Shown one piece after another: positions 1 through 5,059 of a stretch of 5,059 nucleotides of DNA (positions are counted from its first letter, which is position 1; each line of letters begins with the position of its first letter). Origin of the DNA: a bacterium (lineage in GTDB: Bacteria; Desulfobacterota; S145-22); assembly GCA_027073795.1 (NCBI GenBank), contig JALTEW010000489.1, forward strand, positions 1-5,059, given 5' to 3'. The translations under genes were made by a program, and so were the position numbers. The notes beneath the pieces were generated by a model. It worked only from the letters and a program-made list of their open reading frames with translations. It was not told where the DNA came from and did no database searches.

Positions 1-109
1 CGCTCATGATTCCGATAATAATCAGAACCACCAGCAGTTCGACCAGCGTAAAGCCTTTATTCCCAGGAATTGATGTCTGCGTTGTCGCCCTCTCCGCCTT
101 CCTGTCCAT
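1..109 (-). CDS. gspH: T2SS pseudopilin, probably GspH, N-terminal fragment
   Basis: Only the first 36 codons are in the window; the gene continues past the left edge. The fragment ends in a class III (type IV prepilin-like) signal, K18-G19|F20, followed by FTLVELLVVLIIIGIMS. This has the Glu at +5 of the mature protein and a long hydrophobic helix. The prepilin peptidase GspO/PilD would cut after G19 and methylate F20, and the helix would anchor the subunit in the inner membrane before pseudopilus assembly. I chose the ATG at 109 because a CGGAG ribosome site ends about 3 bases upstream and it is the nearest standard start in frame; another in-frame ATG lies at 131-133. The start lies inside gspG, giving a 53-bp overlap and probable translational coupling. 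The predicted leader (19 residues) is longer than the usual 6-8. Calling it GspH rather than GspI or GspJ rests only on gene order (E-F-G-then-H); the pseudopilin class itself is clear. Confidence 0.8.
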   Translation of the reverse strand, partial: MDRKAERATTQTSIPGNKGFTLVELLVVLIIIGIMS

Positions 110-476
110 CGGCTCCGTAACAAATAATGTCATAATCGCGGCCGTCTCCTCCGGGGCTCTTGTACACATAGTCGTTTCCCCACGGGTCTTTGGGAACTTT
201 CTTTTTCAGGTACGGCCCCTTCCAGTGTTTGATATTTTCCGGCTTTGTGTTCAGTACCGCCAGTCCTTCTTCCGTTGTGGGATATCGGCCGGTATCCACA
301 TAGAACATGTCCAATGCGTCTTCCAGTGCCGCCATCTGGTTTTTGGCCGCTGTAATCCGGCTTTCGCCTACCCGGTGGAAAATTTTCGGTGCCACAAAAG
401 CGGCGAGAAGGCCGATGATGATAACAACCACCATCAATTCAATCAGGGTAAATCCGCGTTGTCTGCGTCTCTCCAT
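57..476 (-). CDS. gspG: T2SS major pseudopilin GspG
   Basis: Encodes a 139-residue prepilin, the main building block of the T2SS pseudopilus, the periplasmic piston-like fibre that pushes folded substrates through the outer-membrane secretin. Residues 1-8 (MERRRQRG) are a short basic leader cut before F9. The mature protein starts FTLIELMVVVIIIGLLAAF, with E13 at +5. The GspG signature follows: an amphipathic helix with ALDMFYVDTGRYPTTEEGL (about 54-72), then GPYLKKKVPKDPWGNDYVY (87-105), then the acidic C-terminal loop DGQEGGEGDNADI (123-135), which in characterised GspGs binds structural calcium. This tail marks it as GspG rather than a type IV pilin. The start at 476 is set by a strong AAGGAGG 7 bases upstream; a TTG 42 bases further out (518) would destroy the short leader. 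C119 is an unpaired Cys where Ser is common. It lies 60 bp downstream of gspF and overlaps gspH. Length is typical. Confidence 0.96.
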   Translation of the reverse strand: MERRRQRGFTLIELMVVVIIIGLLAAFVAPKIFHRVGESRITAAKNQMAALEDALDMFYVDTGRYPTTEEGLAVLNTKPENIKHWKGPYLKKKVPKDPWGNDYVYKSPGGDGRDYDIICYGADGQEGGEGDNADINSWE

Positions 477-483
477 TCCGTAT

Positions 484-490
484 CCTCCTT
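484..490 (-). promoter_or_regulatory. Strong ribosome binding site of gspG
   Basis: The minus strand reads AAGGAGG, then 7 bases, then ATG. This is the best Shine-Dalgarno match in the secretion operon and fits high-level translation of the major pseudopilin. It also decides the start at 476 over the upstream in-frame TTG. Confidence 0.85.
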
Positions 491-517
491 TCCATAAAAC
501 AAAATTATTCCGGTTCA

Positions 518-523
518 ATTATA
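518..523 (-). promoter_or_regulatory. Possible internal promoter -10 element before gspG
   Basis: The minus strand has a perfect TATAAT in the 60-bp gspF-gspG gap, about 40 bases before the gspG start. No convincing -35 hexamer sits 16-18 bp upstream (the sequence there reads CGCCTT/GCCTTT) and there is no TGn extension. It could give extra gspG transcript, but a chance match in an AT-rich gap is equally possible. Confidence 0.2.
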
Positions 524-532
524 CATCCCGTC

Positions 533-547
533 CGCCTTAAAAAGGCG
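533..547. repeat. Short inverted repeat over the gspF stop codon
   Basis: CGCCTT and AAGGCG form a perfect 6-bp stem around a 3-base loop and include the TAA stop of gspF. No U-run follows on the minus strand, so it is not a standard intrinsic terminator. It could be a weak mRNA hairpin separating gspF from gspG (processing or 3' protection), or chance. Confidence 0.3.
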
Positions 548-1769
548 CATCATTCATCGAGAAAATTGCCAGCATCATAGACGCCACAATCAATCCAACA
601 ATGACGCCCATTACCAGGATCAGAGCGGGTTCGAAGAGTGCCAGAAAAGATTTTACTGATTTTTTGATGCTCTCCTGGTAAATGTCTCCGACTTTCACAA
701 ACATCGGGCCCAGATTCCCGCTCTCTTCTCCCACGCGGACCAGGTGGACCGCAAGGGGGGGGAAAACGCCGGTATTCATCATTGGCCCGGCTACGCCGTC
801 CCCTTTCTTGGCACCGGAAACCACCGGTGCCATTGCTTCCCGGAAAACCGTGTTGGACAGGAGGTCCTGGACAATCTTCAGAGTCTGAATCAGGGGTACG
901 GCGCTGGTGAGGAGAATTCCCGCAGTGGCGGCCAGCCGTCCGGTTTCTCCCTCGGTAACCAGGCGTTTAATCAGCGGTAGCTTCAACATGATTCTGTCTT
1001 TTTTCGCTCGGCCTTCCGGTGTGGATACCCAATGGCGGTACCCATAAACAATTGCAACAATTACAAGAAGAATGAGCCACTTGTATGTCAGAATAAAGTC
1101 GCTGACCCCCATGAGAAACAGGGTTGGCGCCGGCAGCTGCTGGTTCATGCTGTCAAAGATTTCCTTAAACTGGGGAATTACATAGGTCATCAGGACAATA
1201 ATTGTCGCAAGTCCCACAATCAGCAGCAGGGCAGGGTATATCAGAGATGAAATAATGTAACCCCGGAGCTCTTCCTTCTGACGAAGATAGGACAACAACT
1301 GCTCCATGACCTGGTCCACTACTCCGGCGGCTTCTCCCGCCCGGACCATGCTGATATAGAGGCGCGGGAAAAAATTTGAGTGAGTTTCCATACTGTCTGC
1401 CAGGGATTTCCCCGCGTTCACATCTTTCAGGAGGGATTCCGCCACAGCGCGAATTCCTTCCTTCTCGGAAAGTTCAACCAGAAGAGACAGAGAGCGGTCC
1501 AACGGCAGACCGGATTTCAGTAAAACCGCGAACTTTTCCGTAAAAACCAGAACATCCGAGGTTTTGACTTTGTTACTCTTTCGGAAAATAGAGCGAACAT
1601 CCAGGTTCCTGAGCCCCCGGCGGGTGGCTTCGCTGGCATTTACCACCTCGAAGGGAATCATTCCACCGGCTTTCAGCTTGCCGCGGACCTCATCGGCTGA
1701 ATTTCCCTCCATTTCACCGGAGTGGATTTCGCCGGTTCGGGTTGTGGCTTTGTAGAGAAACCGGGCCAT
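537..1769 (-). CDS. gspF: T2SS inner-membrane platform protein GspF
   Basis: Encodes a 410-residue polytopic protein that sits at the centre of the inner-membrane platform, contacts the GspE ATPase and is thought to transmit its motion to the growing pseudopilus. An N-terminal region (1-65, starting MARFLYKATTRTGEIHSGEM) precedes two repeated T2SSF domains (about 72-195 and 275-400). The hallmark AGEAAG (144-149) and VGEESG (346-351) motifs sit at equivalent places in the two repeats. Hydrophobic segments lie near 170-198, 225-245 and 376-404, matching the family's three membrane passes. The start is fixed by AGGAAGAG just upstream and by position: the ATG lies one base after the gspE stop, so the two genes are probably translationally coupled. 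Length is normal for the family. A run of eight C (sense strand, at 755-762) lies within the codons for GVFPPLA, but the frame is intact there. PilC of type IV pili is a close relative; the neighbouring GspG makes GspF the better call. Confidence 0.96.
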   Translation of the reverse strand: MARFLYKATTRTGEIHSGEMEGNSADEVRGKLKAGGMIPFEVVNASEATRRGLRNLDVRSIFRKSNKVKTSDVLVFTEKFAVLLKSGLPLDRSLSLLVELSEKEGIRAVAESLLKDVNAGKSLADSMETHSNFFPRLYISMVRAGEAAGVVDQVMEQLLSYLRQKEELRGYIISSLIYPALLLIVGLATIIVLMTYVIPQFKEIFDSMNQQLPAPTLFLMGVSDFILTYKWLILLVIVAIVYGYRHWVSTPEGRAKKDRIMLKLPLIKRLVTEGETGRLAATAGILLTSAVPLIQTLKIVQDLLSNTVFREAMAPVVSGAKKGDGVAGPMMNTGVFPPLAVHLVRVGEESGNLGPMFVKVGDIYQESIKKSVKSFLALFEPALILVMGVIVGLIVASMMLAIFSMNDAPF

Positions 1770-1770
1770 T

Positions 1771-3450
1771 CTACTCTTCCTGTGTTACCCGGAGCACTTC
1801 CTCCGGTGTTGTCATGCCGTCCAGTACCTTCAGGAAACCGTCTTCCCGGAGGAACCGCATCCCTTTCCGCTTTGCTGCTGCCCGAAGCTTCGGATTGTCC
1901 GGCTTGCCCAGGATCAGGCCCCGAATCTCATCATCCACCGGGAGAAATTCGAAAATCCCCTTCCGGCCCACATAACCGGTAAATCCGCATTCTTTACATC
2001 CCTCGGTAGAATAAGCGGTGGGAAGCGCTTTCCCCTTTTCCACCGGCATTCCGAAATCCTTCAGCATTTCCGGTGTCATCTGGAACGGTTTTCGGCAGCT
2101 GGGGCAGGATACCCGAACCAGGCGCTGGGCCAGTACGCCGATGATTGTGGACGCGATGAGATAATCCTCCACACCCATGTCTAAAAGGCGGGTGATGGCA
2201 CCGCAGGCATCGTTGGTATGCAGGGTGGACAAGACCAGATGGCCGGTGAGGGATGCCTGAATCGCAATGTCCGCTGTTTCCTTGTCCCGGATTTCACCTA
2301 CGAGGATAATATCCGGGTCCTGGCGCAGGATGGTCCGAAGGCCGGAGGCAAAGGTCAGCCCCACCTGGGCGTTTACATGAATCTGATTTACCCCTTCCAG
2401 CTGGTATTCCACCGGGTCTTCCACCGTGATAATTTTCTTGTCCGGGCTGTTGAGGCCGTTGAGAACGGCATACAGGGTTGTGGTTTTACCGCTCCCGGTG
2501 GGGCCGGTAACCAGGATAATGCCGTGGGGCCGGTGAATCAGCCGCTGAAATTGACTGTAGGTGTCCTTGGGAAAGCCCAGCTTACCCAGGTCAAAGAGCT
2601 GAATACTGCCCTTGTCCAGGATACGCATGACCACCGATTCTCCATGAAGGGTGGGGACACAGGAGACACGGAGGTCAATCTCCTTTCCCAGCACCCGGAG
2701 GTTGATTCTGCCATCCTGGGGAACCCGCTTTTCCGCAATATCCAGCCTGGCCATAATCTTGATACGGGAAATCACAGCCGGGGCGATATTTCTCGGTGGT
2801 GTTTCCACCTCGTGGAGTACCCCGTCAATCCGGTAGCGGATTTTCAGTGTCTTTTCAAAGGGTTCCACGTGAATATCACTGGCTTTCATCTCCACGGCAC
2901 GGGAAATCATCTGGTTGACCAGGCGAATCACCGGGGCTTCCGAAGCCAGGTCCTTCAACTGTTCAATATTGTCTTCGTCAATGTCACCGAACACATCATC
3001 CATGCCGGCAACCACAGCGTTTCCGTTGTCTTCCTCATACACCCGGTTCAACGCGTCCATGATTTCCGCTTCGATGCCGAGGATGGGGCGTACCCGATAG
3101 TGGGTCAGGGTTTCCAGTGCTTCTACCGCCTCAAAATCAAAAGGGTCATCCATCAGAACCGTCAATTGCCCCTTATCTTCTTCCAGGGGAATCATTTTGT
3201 GGGTTTTTAGAAAAGCAAGATCAATATCTTCCCTTTTTTCAATGTCTTCAGGAACATGTTCGCCAATCAGGTGCGGAATATCCGTCTGGGTCACCAATGC
3301 GTTTACCAGGTCTTTTTCCGTAATATATCCCAGGGACAACAGAATTTTCCCCAACTTCTGGCCGTTCTCCTGCTGAAGGCGCAGTGCCCGTTCCACATCC
3401 CGTTCATCTACCTTGTTCATTTCGACCAGAATCTCACCCAGCTTTTTCAT
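1771..3450 (-). CDS. gspE: T2SS secretion ATPase GspE
   Basis: Encodes a 559-residue hexameric ATPase of the cytoplasm that docks on the inner-membrane platform and powers pseudopilus assembly. Two MshEN-like 24-residue motifs (3-26 and 32-55) open the protein, followed by the N2 domain with RYRIDG and KRVPQDGRI (about 190-260). The RecA-like core has Walker A GPTGSGKTT (316-324), the Asp box ITVEDPVE (341-348), Walker B LRQDPDIILVGEIRD (375-389) and the His box TGHLVLSTLHTND (402-414). A zinc-binding four-cysteine module uses C449, C452, C485 and C488. All catalytic motifs are intact. The start is the ATG at 3450, because AGGTGAT lies just before it and the MshEN-like motif begins at residue 3; in-frame GTG (3519) and ATG (3501) codons further out lack ribosome sites. 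It is longer than the roughly 500 residues of enteric GspE because of the N-terminus. It is first in the operon, one base from gspF. PilB is the main alternative; context favours GspE. Confidence 0.96.
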   Translation of the reverse strand: MKKLGEILVEMNKVDERDVERALRLQQENGQKLGKILLSLGYITEKDLVNALVTQTDIPHLIGEHVPEDIEKREDIDLAFLKTHKMIPLEEDKGQLTVLMDDPFDFEAVEALETLTHYRVRPILGIEAEIMDALNRVYEEDNGNAVVAGMDDVFGDIDEDNIEQLKDLASEAPVIRLVNQMISRAVEMKASDIHVEPFEKTLKIRYRIDGVLHEVETPPRNIAPAVISRIKIMARLDIAEKRVPQDGRINLRVLGKEIDLRVSCVPTLHGESVVMRILDKGSIQLFDLGKLGFPKDTYSQFQRLIHRPHGIILVTGPTGSGKTTTLYAVLNGLNSPDKKIITVEDPVEYQLEGVNQIHVNAQVGLTFASGLRTILRQDPDIILVGEIRDKETADIAIQASLTGHLVLSTLHTNDACGAITRLLDMGVEDYLIASTIIGVLAQRLVRVSCPSCRKPFQMTPEMLKDFGMPVEKGKALPTAYSTEGCKECGFTGYVGRKGIFEFLPVDDEIRGLILGKPDNPKLRAAAKRKGMRFLREDGFLKVLDGMTTPEEVLRVTQEE

Positions 3451-3460
3451 ATCACCTACC
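3451..3460 (-). promoter_or_regulatory. Ribosome binding site deciding the gspE start
   Basis: The minus strand reads GGTAGGTGAT directly before the ATG. Its AGGTGAT part matches the 3' side of the consensus AGGAGGTGAT, with slightly short spacing. Neither of the two earlier in-frame start codons (3519 GTG, 3501 ATG) has a comparable site, so this sets the N-terminus. Confidence 0.7.
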
Positions 3461-3502
3461 CTGACGTCCACTCCGTCCTGAAAGTTTGCGCAAGCATCCA
3501 TT

Positions 3503-3530
3503 ATCTTATCAGGAAACACGCAGAAGGCAA
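3503..3530 (-). promoter_or_regulatory. Candidate sigma-70 promoter for the gsp operon
   Basis: On the minus strand, TTGCCT (3525-3530) is followed by a 16-bp spacer ending in TGA and then TAAGAT (3503-3508). That makes an extended -10 promoter with 4/6 matches in each hexamer. Transcription would begin near 3496, leaving a leader of about 46 bases before the gspE ATG. An overlapping GATAAT is a second possible -10. This was read by eye from sequence only. Confidence 0.38.
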
Positions 3531-3542
3531 AGGGTCCAGTGC

Positions 3543-3561
3543 CCCGGCCCTTGACGCCGGG
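3543..3561. promoter_or_regulatory. GC-rich inverted repeat in the divergent promoter region
   Basis: CCCGGC and GCCGGG flank a 7-base centre, a perfect 6-bp dyad. It covers the -35 hexamer of the rightward promoter and ends about 12 bp from the -35 of the leftward one, a position expected for an operator. It does not resemble the Fur, MntR or NikR sites I know. There is no T-tract, so it is not a terminator. Confidence 0.3.
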
Positions 3562-3579
3562 ATGCCAGGCACGTAAACT
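3551..3579 (+). promoter_or_regulatory. Candidate sigma-70 promoter for the Nramp-uspA unit
   Basis: TTGACG (3551-3556, 5/6 match) and TAAACT (3574-3579, 4/6 match) are separated by an ideal 17 bp. Transcription would start near 3586, giving a short leader of about 18 bases that still contains the ribosome site of the transporter gene. Confidence 0.5.
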
Positions 3580-3593
3580 GAGAAAAGATTCTA

Positions 3594-3601
3594 AGAGGTG
3601 A
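3594..3601 (+). promoter_or_regulatory. Ribosome binding site of the Nramp gene
   Basis: AGAGGTGA sits just upstream of the ATG at 3604. A GTG at 3598 is in frame but is itself part of this site, so the ATG is the better start. Confidence 0.75.
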
Positions 3602-3603
3602 AT

Positions 3604-4854
3604 ATGAGAAGTGAGGGTTCTGCTGAAAAAAAATTCCCATTCAAGACACTGTTAAGCTTCCTGGGGCCGGGATTCCTGGTGACGGTAGGATTTATTGACC
3701 CCGGCAACTGGGCCACCAACATCGAAGGGGGTTCCCGTTTCGGCTACCAGCTTCTCTGGGTCATTACCCTGAGTACGGTGATGCTGATTGTGATTCAGCA
3801 CATGGCCGCCAAGCTGGGAATCGCCACCGGAAAGTCCCTTGCCACCAATATCCGGGAGCGGTTTTCCCGGCCGGTTACCGCTTTTCTCGGCGCCACCATT
3901 GTCCTCGCCTGTGTGGCAACGGATGTGGCGGAACTGATCGGCGGCGCCATCGGCTTCAATCTCCTGTTCGGGATGCCCCTGTGGATGGGGGCATTCCTCA
4001 CGGTTTTACTGGAGGTGTTTCTGATCGTCAGCCAGCGCTATCACCGGCTGGAGGCCATTATCATCGGCTTCCTCGGGATTATCGCGGTGTGCTATGTAAT
4101 TGAGATTCTCATTGTCAGCCCCGACTGGGGCACACTGGCTCCGGCAATTGTGATTCCCAACATTGACAGGAGCAGCATTTACGTGGCCATGGCCATTCTG
4201 GGCGCGGTGGTGATGCCCCACAATATTTTTCTGCACTCCAACGTGATTCACAGCCGGAAGTGGGGCGTCTCGGAGACCGAAAAACAGGACCTGATCCGCT
4301 ATGAAAAACTGGATACGCTGTTTGCCATGACCATGGGATGGATTGTGAATTCAGCCATGATTATCGTGGCAGCTGCCGTTTTTGCAAGAAACCATATCGA
4401 CGTAACCAGTATTGAACAGGCCTCGGCAACCCTGAAACCCCTTGCCGGGCCGCTGGCCGGCTTTCTCTTCGCCCTGGCCTTGGTGTTTGCCGGGGTCGGG
4501 TCATCGGTCACATCCTCCATGGCGGAAGTGAACGTGATTACCGGTTTCCTGGGAAAGCCGGAAGACCCCCGGACGCTTTTGTACCGGATTTCTGTTTTTG
4601 TAACGGCAATTCCATCGTTTCTCATCATTATTTTGAGCATGAACACCTTCAAAATACTGATTTTCAGCCAGGTAGTATTGAGCATCCAGCTTCCCTTCAC
4701 GCTGATTCCGCTACTGATTCTCTGCCGGGACAAAAAGCTGATGAAGGGGTTTCGAAGCGGCACCGTAGAATTTGTGTCCGCCGTCATTATTTCCGGAATT
4801 GTCATTGCCCTGAATATTTATCTCCTCTATTCGACCCTTACGGGAGGTGCATGA
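3604..4854 (+). CDS. mntH: Nramp-family divalent metal transporter (MntH-like)
   Basis: Encodes a 416-residue inner-membrane protein with about 11 hydrophobic segments, expected to import Mn2+/Fe2+. The family's metal site is present: IDPGN in TM1 (D32, N35), A201 and M204 of AVVMPHNIFLHS in TM6, and Q356 of FSQVVLS in TM10. The Met marks a transition-metal transporter rather than an Nramp-related Mg2+ transporter. H206 and H211 (TM6) and D107/E110 of ATDVAELIGGAIGF (TM3) are also kept. Odd points: the TM3 acid seven residues before D107 (E124 in the Deinococcus protein) is V100. The paired arginines of TM9 are replaced by S330-V331. The usual TM8 AGQ reads A307-E308-V309. The start is ATG 3604, behind AGAGGTGA. 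The next gene begins one base after the stop, so uptake and stress-protein synthesis are probably coupled. It is divergent from the secretion operon. The family call is firm; the exact metal and coupling ion are inferred. Confidence 0.94.
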   Translation: MRSEGSAEKKFPFKTLLSFLGPGFLVTVGFIDPGNWATNIEGGSRFGYQLLWVITLSTVMLIVIQHMAAKLGIATGKSLATNIRERFSRPVTAFLGATIVLACVATDVAELIGGAIGFNLLFGMPLWMGAFLTVLLEVFLIVSQRYHRLEAIIIGFLGIIAVCYVIEILIVSPDWGTLAPAIVIPNIDRSSIYVAMAILGAVVMPHNIFLHSNVIHSRKWGVSETEKQDLIRYEKLDTLFAMTMGWIVNSAMIIVAAAVFARNHIDVTSIEQASATLKPLAGPLAGFLFALALVFAGVGSSVTSSMAEVNVITGFLGKPEDPRTLLYRISVFVTAIPSFLIIILSMNTFKILIFSQVVLSIQLPFTLIPLLILCRDKKLMKGFRSGTVEFVSAVIISGIVIALNIYLLYSTLTGGA

Positions 4855-4855
4855 G

Positions 4856-5059
4856 ATGCAGGTTTATAAAAAGATTCTCGTAACCATGGACTGTTCCCCG
4901 GTGGATGATGCCATCATCGCCCACATTGCACTTCTGGCAAAACAGAATGCCGCGGAAGTGTTTCTCCTCCATGTGATCCACGCCCACACCCTGGACCAGA
5001 AACGCGCGCTGGGAGAAAAGGCTGAGAAACAACTGAAAGCACACCGGGCCACCCTTAAG
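4856..5059 (+). CDS. Universal stress protein (UspA family), N-terminal fragment
   Basis: The first 68 codons of a gene that continues past the right edge. The start YKKILVTMDCSPVDDAIIAH (4-23) is the usual UspA opening: strand beta-1, then the Asp of a D-x-S motif (D12) that lies in the nucleotide pocket, then helix alpha-1. AAEVFLLHVIHAHTL follows as strand beta-2, and a charged Lys/Glu-rich helix comes next. The ATP-binding G-2x-G-9x-G(S/T) loop that separates ATP-binding from non-binding Usp proteins would lie in the missing half, so nucleotide binding cannot be judged. The ATG at 4856 is preceded by GGAGG with an 8-base gap, sited inside the last codons of the Nramp gene whose stop is one base away; translation is almost certainly coupled. 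A soluble cytoplasmic regulator or partner of the transporter is a reasonable inference from this coupling and from Nramp/Usp association elsewhere. Confidence 0.87.
   Translation, partial: MQVYKKILVTMDCSPVDDAIIAHIALLAKQNAAEVFLLHVIHAHTLDQKRALGEKAEKQLKAHRATLK

Noticed and set aside
6..497. 163-codon plus-strand frame opposite gspG/gspH
   Set aside because: It is antisense to two clear pseudopilins and its translation has no family resemblance; it is a shadow frame.
2218..3210. 330-codon open frame on the plus strand opposite gspE
   Set aside because: It lies wholly antisense to a gene with intact ATPase motifs, has no recognisable protein features, and is explained by codon bias of gspE on the other strand.
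1..3450. Type IV pilus operon (pilB-pilC-pilA) instead of T2SS
   Set aside because: The pilin-like gene has the GspG-specific DPWGNDY and acidic calcium-loop tail, and a second pseudopilin follows in the T2SS order E-F-G-H.
3498..3511. Fur-box-like stretch (TGATAAGATAATGG on the minus strand)
   Set aside because: It matches only part of one half of the 19-bp consensus and has no dyad; it is better read as an extended -10 element.
3451..3519. 23-residue N-terminal extension of GspE from a GTG at 3519
   Set aside because: No ribosome site precedes the GTG or the ATG at 3501. The extension would sit inside the candidate promoter and leader, while the ATG at 3450 has AGGTGAT.
3543..3561. Inverted repeat as a bidirectional terminator
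   Set aside because: No T-tract follows on either strand, and it lies between two divergent gene starts where no termination is needed.
4299..4805. 168-codon minus-strand frame opposite the Nramp gene
   Set aside because: It is antisense to conserved transmembrane segments, with no ribosome site or family match.

Overview
The window comes from a Gram-negative-type bacterium, because it carries genes for a type II secretion system (T2SS), a machine that only serves cells with an outer membrane. Base composition looks close to half G+C. The gene order (gspE first, no gspC or gspD before it) and the long GspE N-terminus resemble Desulfobacterota/Geobacter-like and related environmental lineages more than enterics. 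That taxonomic placement is an inference from remembered family features, not a search result.

Layout. Positions 1-3450 are a tightly packed minus-strand operon read right to left: gspE (cytoplasmic ATPase), gspF (inner-membrane platform protein), gspG (major pseudopilin) and the first 36 codons of a second pseudopilin, probably gspH, which runs off the left edge. Positions 3451-3603 are a 153-bp divergent intergenic region. It holds a candidate promoter for each side and a GC-rich inverted repeat lying on the -35 element of the rightward promoter. Positions 3604-4854 on the plus strand encode an Nramp-family divalent-metal transporter (MntH-like). One base after its stop codon begins a universal stress protein gene that runs off the right edge.

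How the genes work together. GspE hydrolyses ATP at the cytoplasmic face of GspF to drive assembly of a GspG pseudopilus, capped by minor pseudopilins including GspH, which exports folded periplasmic proteins. The secretin (gspD) and clamp (gspC) genes are not in view. The Nramp-UspA pair looks like a translationally coupled unit that takes up manganese/iron, with a nucleotide-binding-type stress protein as likely partner.

No mobile element, RNA gene or CRISPR array is visible, and this is mostly ordinary core-genome sequence. The points most worth a second look are the Nramp protein's apparent loss of the Glu and Arg residues of the known proton-path network, the tandem MshEN-like (c-di-GMP-type) motifs with R-to-K changes in GspE, the 53-bp gspG/gspH overlap with its long prepilin leader, and the shared palindrome in the divergent promoter region.
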